From positions 1-14,964 of the forward strand of contig JAWPNA010000317.1 of NCBI GenBank assembly GCA_045402695.1: a stretch of 14,964 nucleotides of DNA, read 5' to 3'. Positions 14,416 through 14,964 of the stretch are shown one piece after another; position 1 is the stretch's first letter, and every line of letters starts with the position of its first letter. A program made the position numbers and the translations under genes. Below the pieces are notes generated by a model. That model saw only the letters and a program-made list of their open reading frames with translations, had not been told where the DNA came from and did no database searches. The DNA comes from JAWPNA01 sp045402695. GTDB lineage: Bacteria > Acidobacteriota > Polarisedimenticolia > JACPZX01 > DASXTC01.

Positions 14416-14964
14416 CTAGTGCAGCGTGAACTGCTGGCCGAGATAGACGTCCCTGACTCGGGGATCCCCAGCCAGTGCTTCCGGTGTCCCTGTCTTGAAG
14501 ATGGTTCCGTCGTGGATAATGTACGCGCGATCGGTGATTTGTAAAGTCTCCCGGACGTTGTGGTCCGTCACCAGAATGCCCAGCCCTTTCTGCTTCAAGT
14601 GTTCGACAACCTGCTGCAGGTCGTACCGCGCCTTGGGATCGATTCCCGCGAACGGTTCATCGAGCAGGATGAAGGACGGGTTCGTGGTCAGAGCACGTGC
14701 GATCTCCAGGCGCCTGCGCTCGCCCCCGGAGAGCGTCGATGCCCTCTGCCGGGCAAGGCGACTGATGCCGAACTCCTCCAGCAGCGAGGACGTCCGGTCA
14801 CGGATCTCCTGGGGCCTGAGCCCCAGCGTCTCCAGGATCGCCAGGAGATTCTGTTCCACGGTCATCTTGCGGAAAACCGATGCTTCCTGCGGGAGGTATC
14901 CGATGCCTCGCCTGGCCCTCAGGTACATCGGGAGGCGAGTGATCTCGTCTCCGTTGAGGAGCAC
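14416..14964 (-). CDS. lptB: Lipopolysaccharide export ABC transporter ATP-binding protein, C-terminal part (cut by window edge)
   Basis: LptB powers extraction of lipopolysaccharide from the inner membrane with LptF, LptG and LptC. About 182 C-terminal residues of an expected 240 are present; the Walker A motif lies beyond the right edge. Visible are the Q-loop in G-Y-L-P-Q-E (Gln26 of the fragment), the LptB-typical S-V-F-R-K-M-T-V-E-Q-N-L, the ABC signature L-S-G-G-E at 78-82, Walker B F-I-L-L-D-E at 98-103, the D-loop A-G-I-D, and the switch His135 in V-T-D-H-N-V. The wording P-F-A-G-I-D-P and D-H-N-V-R-E-T-L is characteristic of LptB rather than of amino-acid transporter ATPases, and the rpoN neighbour confirms it. 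The reading frame continues off the window, so the real start is not seen. The protein implies an outer membrane. Confidence 0.95.
   Translation of the reverse strand: MLLNGDEITRLPMYLRARRGIGYLPQEASVFRKMTVEQNLLAILETLGLRPQEIRDRTSSLLEEFGISRLARQRASTLSGGERRRLEIARALTTNPSFILLDEPFAGIDPKARYDLQQVVEHLKQKGLGILVTDHNVRETLQITDRAYIIHDGTIFKTGTPEALAGDPRVRDVYLGQQFTLH

Overview
The window is a dense, GC-rich bacterial chromosome segment in which every gene I can support lies on the minus strand, so transcription runs from high to low coordinates. I see fifteen protein-coding genes, two of them cut by the window edges, and no RNA genes, insertion sequences or CRISPR. No gene-free stretch exceeds about 90 bases. 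LptB implies a Gram-negative cell with an outer membrane. The lptB-rpoN-long hpf order, a response regulator with a proline-rich linker, a B12-dependent acyl-CoA mutase and the nadC-birA-coaX order would fit Acidobacteriota or a former deltaproteobacterial lineage (Desulfobacterota, Myxococcota). That placement is an inference from gene content, not a match I could test.

Right block (about 12300-14964): the end of lptB (lipopolysaccharide export ATPase), rpoN (sigma-54) and hpf (long-form ribosome hibernation factor), closely spaced. A weak stem-loop with a T-rich tail may end this unit near 12300.

Central block (6241-12256): a consensus-like sigma-70 promoter (TTGACA, 18-base spacer, TAGCAT) sits directly in front of a crotonase-fold protein. 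Next come two acyl-CoA dehydrogenases, the catalytic and B12-binding subunits of a two-subunit coenzyme B12-dependent acyl-CoA mutase, and a second crotonase. The mutase has Phe and Gln where methylmalonyl-CoA mutase has Tyr and Arg, which points to an isobutyryl-CoA mutase type. Both crotonases lack at least one of the two hydratase glutamates.

Left block (1-6244): with no gap or promoter that I can see, the operon continues into two divergent CheW-like proteins and a response regulator with a long Pro/Ala-rich linker and a helical tail. It then runs into valS, nadC, birA and the start of coaX (type III pantothenate kinase). Genes are joined by 1-4 base overlaps or gaps of at most 14 bases, often as GTGA junctions, and GTG or TTG starts are common.

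Taken together, positions 1-12256 look like one operon of at least twelve genes. It joins short- or branched-chain acyl-CoA chemistry, a small chemotaxis-like signalling set, valyl-tRNA charging, and supply of NAD, protein biotinylation and CoA. The link through valine-derived isobutyryl-CoA is my inference. The least explained parts are the CheW-CheW-receiver module inside a metabolic operon, the two crotonases with altered active sites, and the near-leaderless promoter region.
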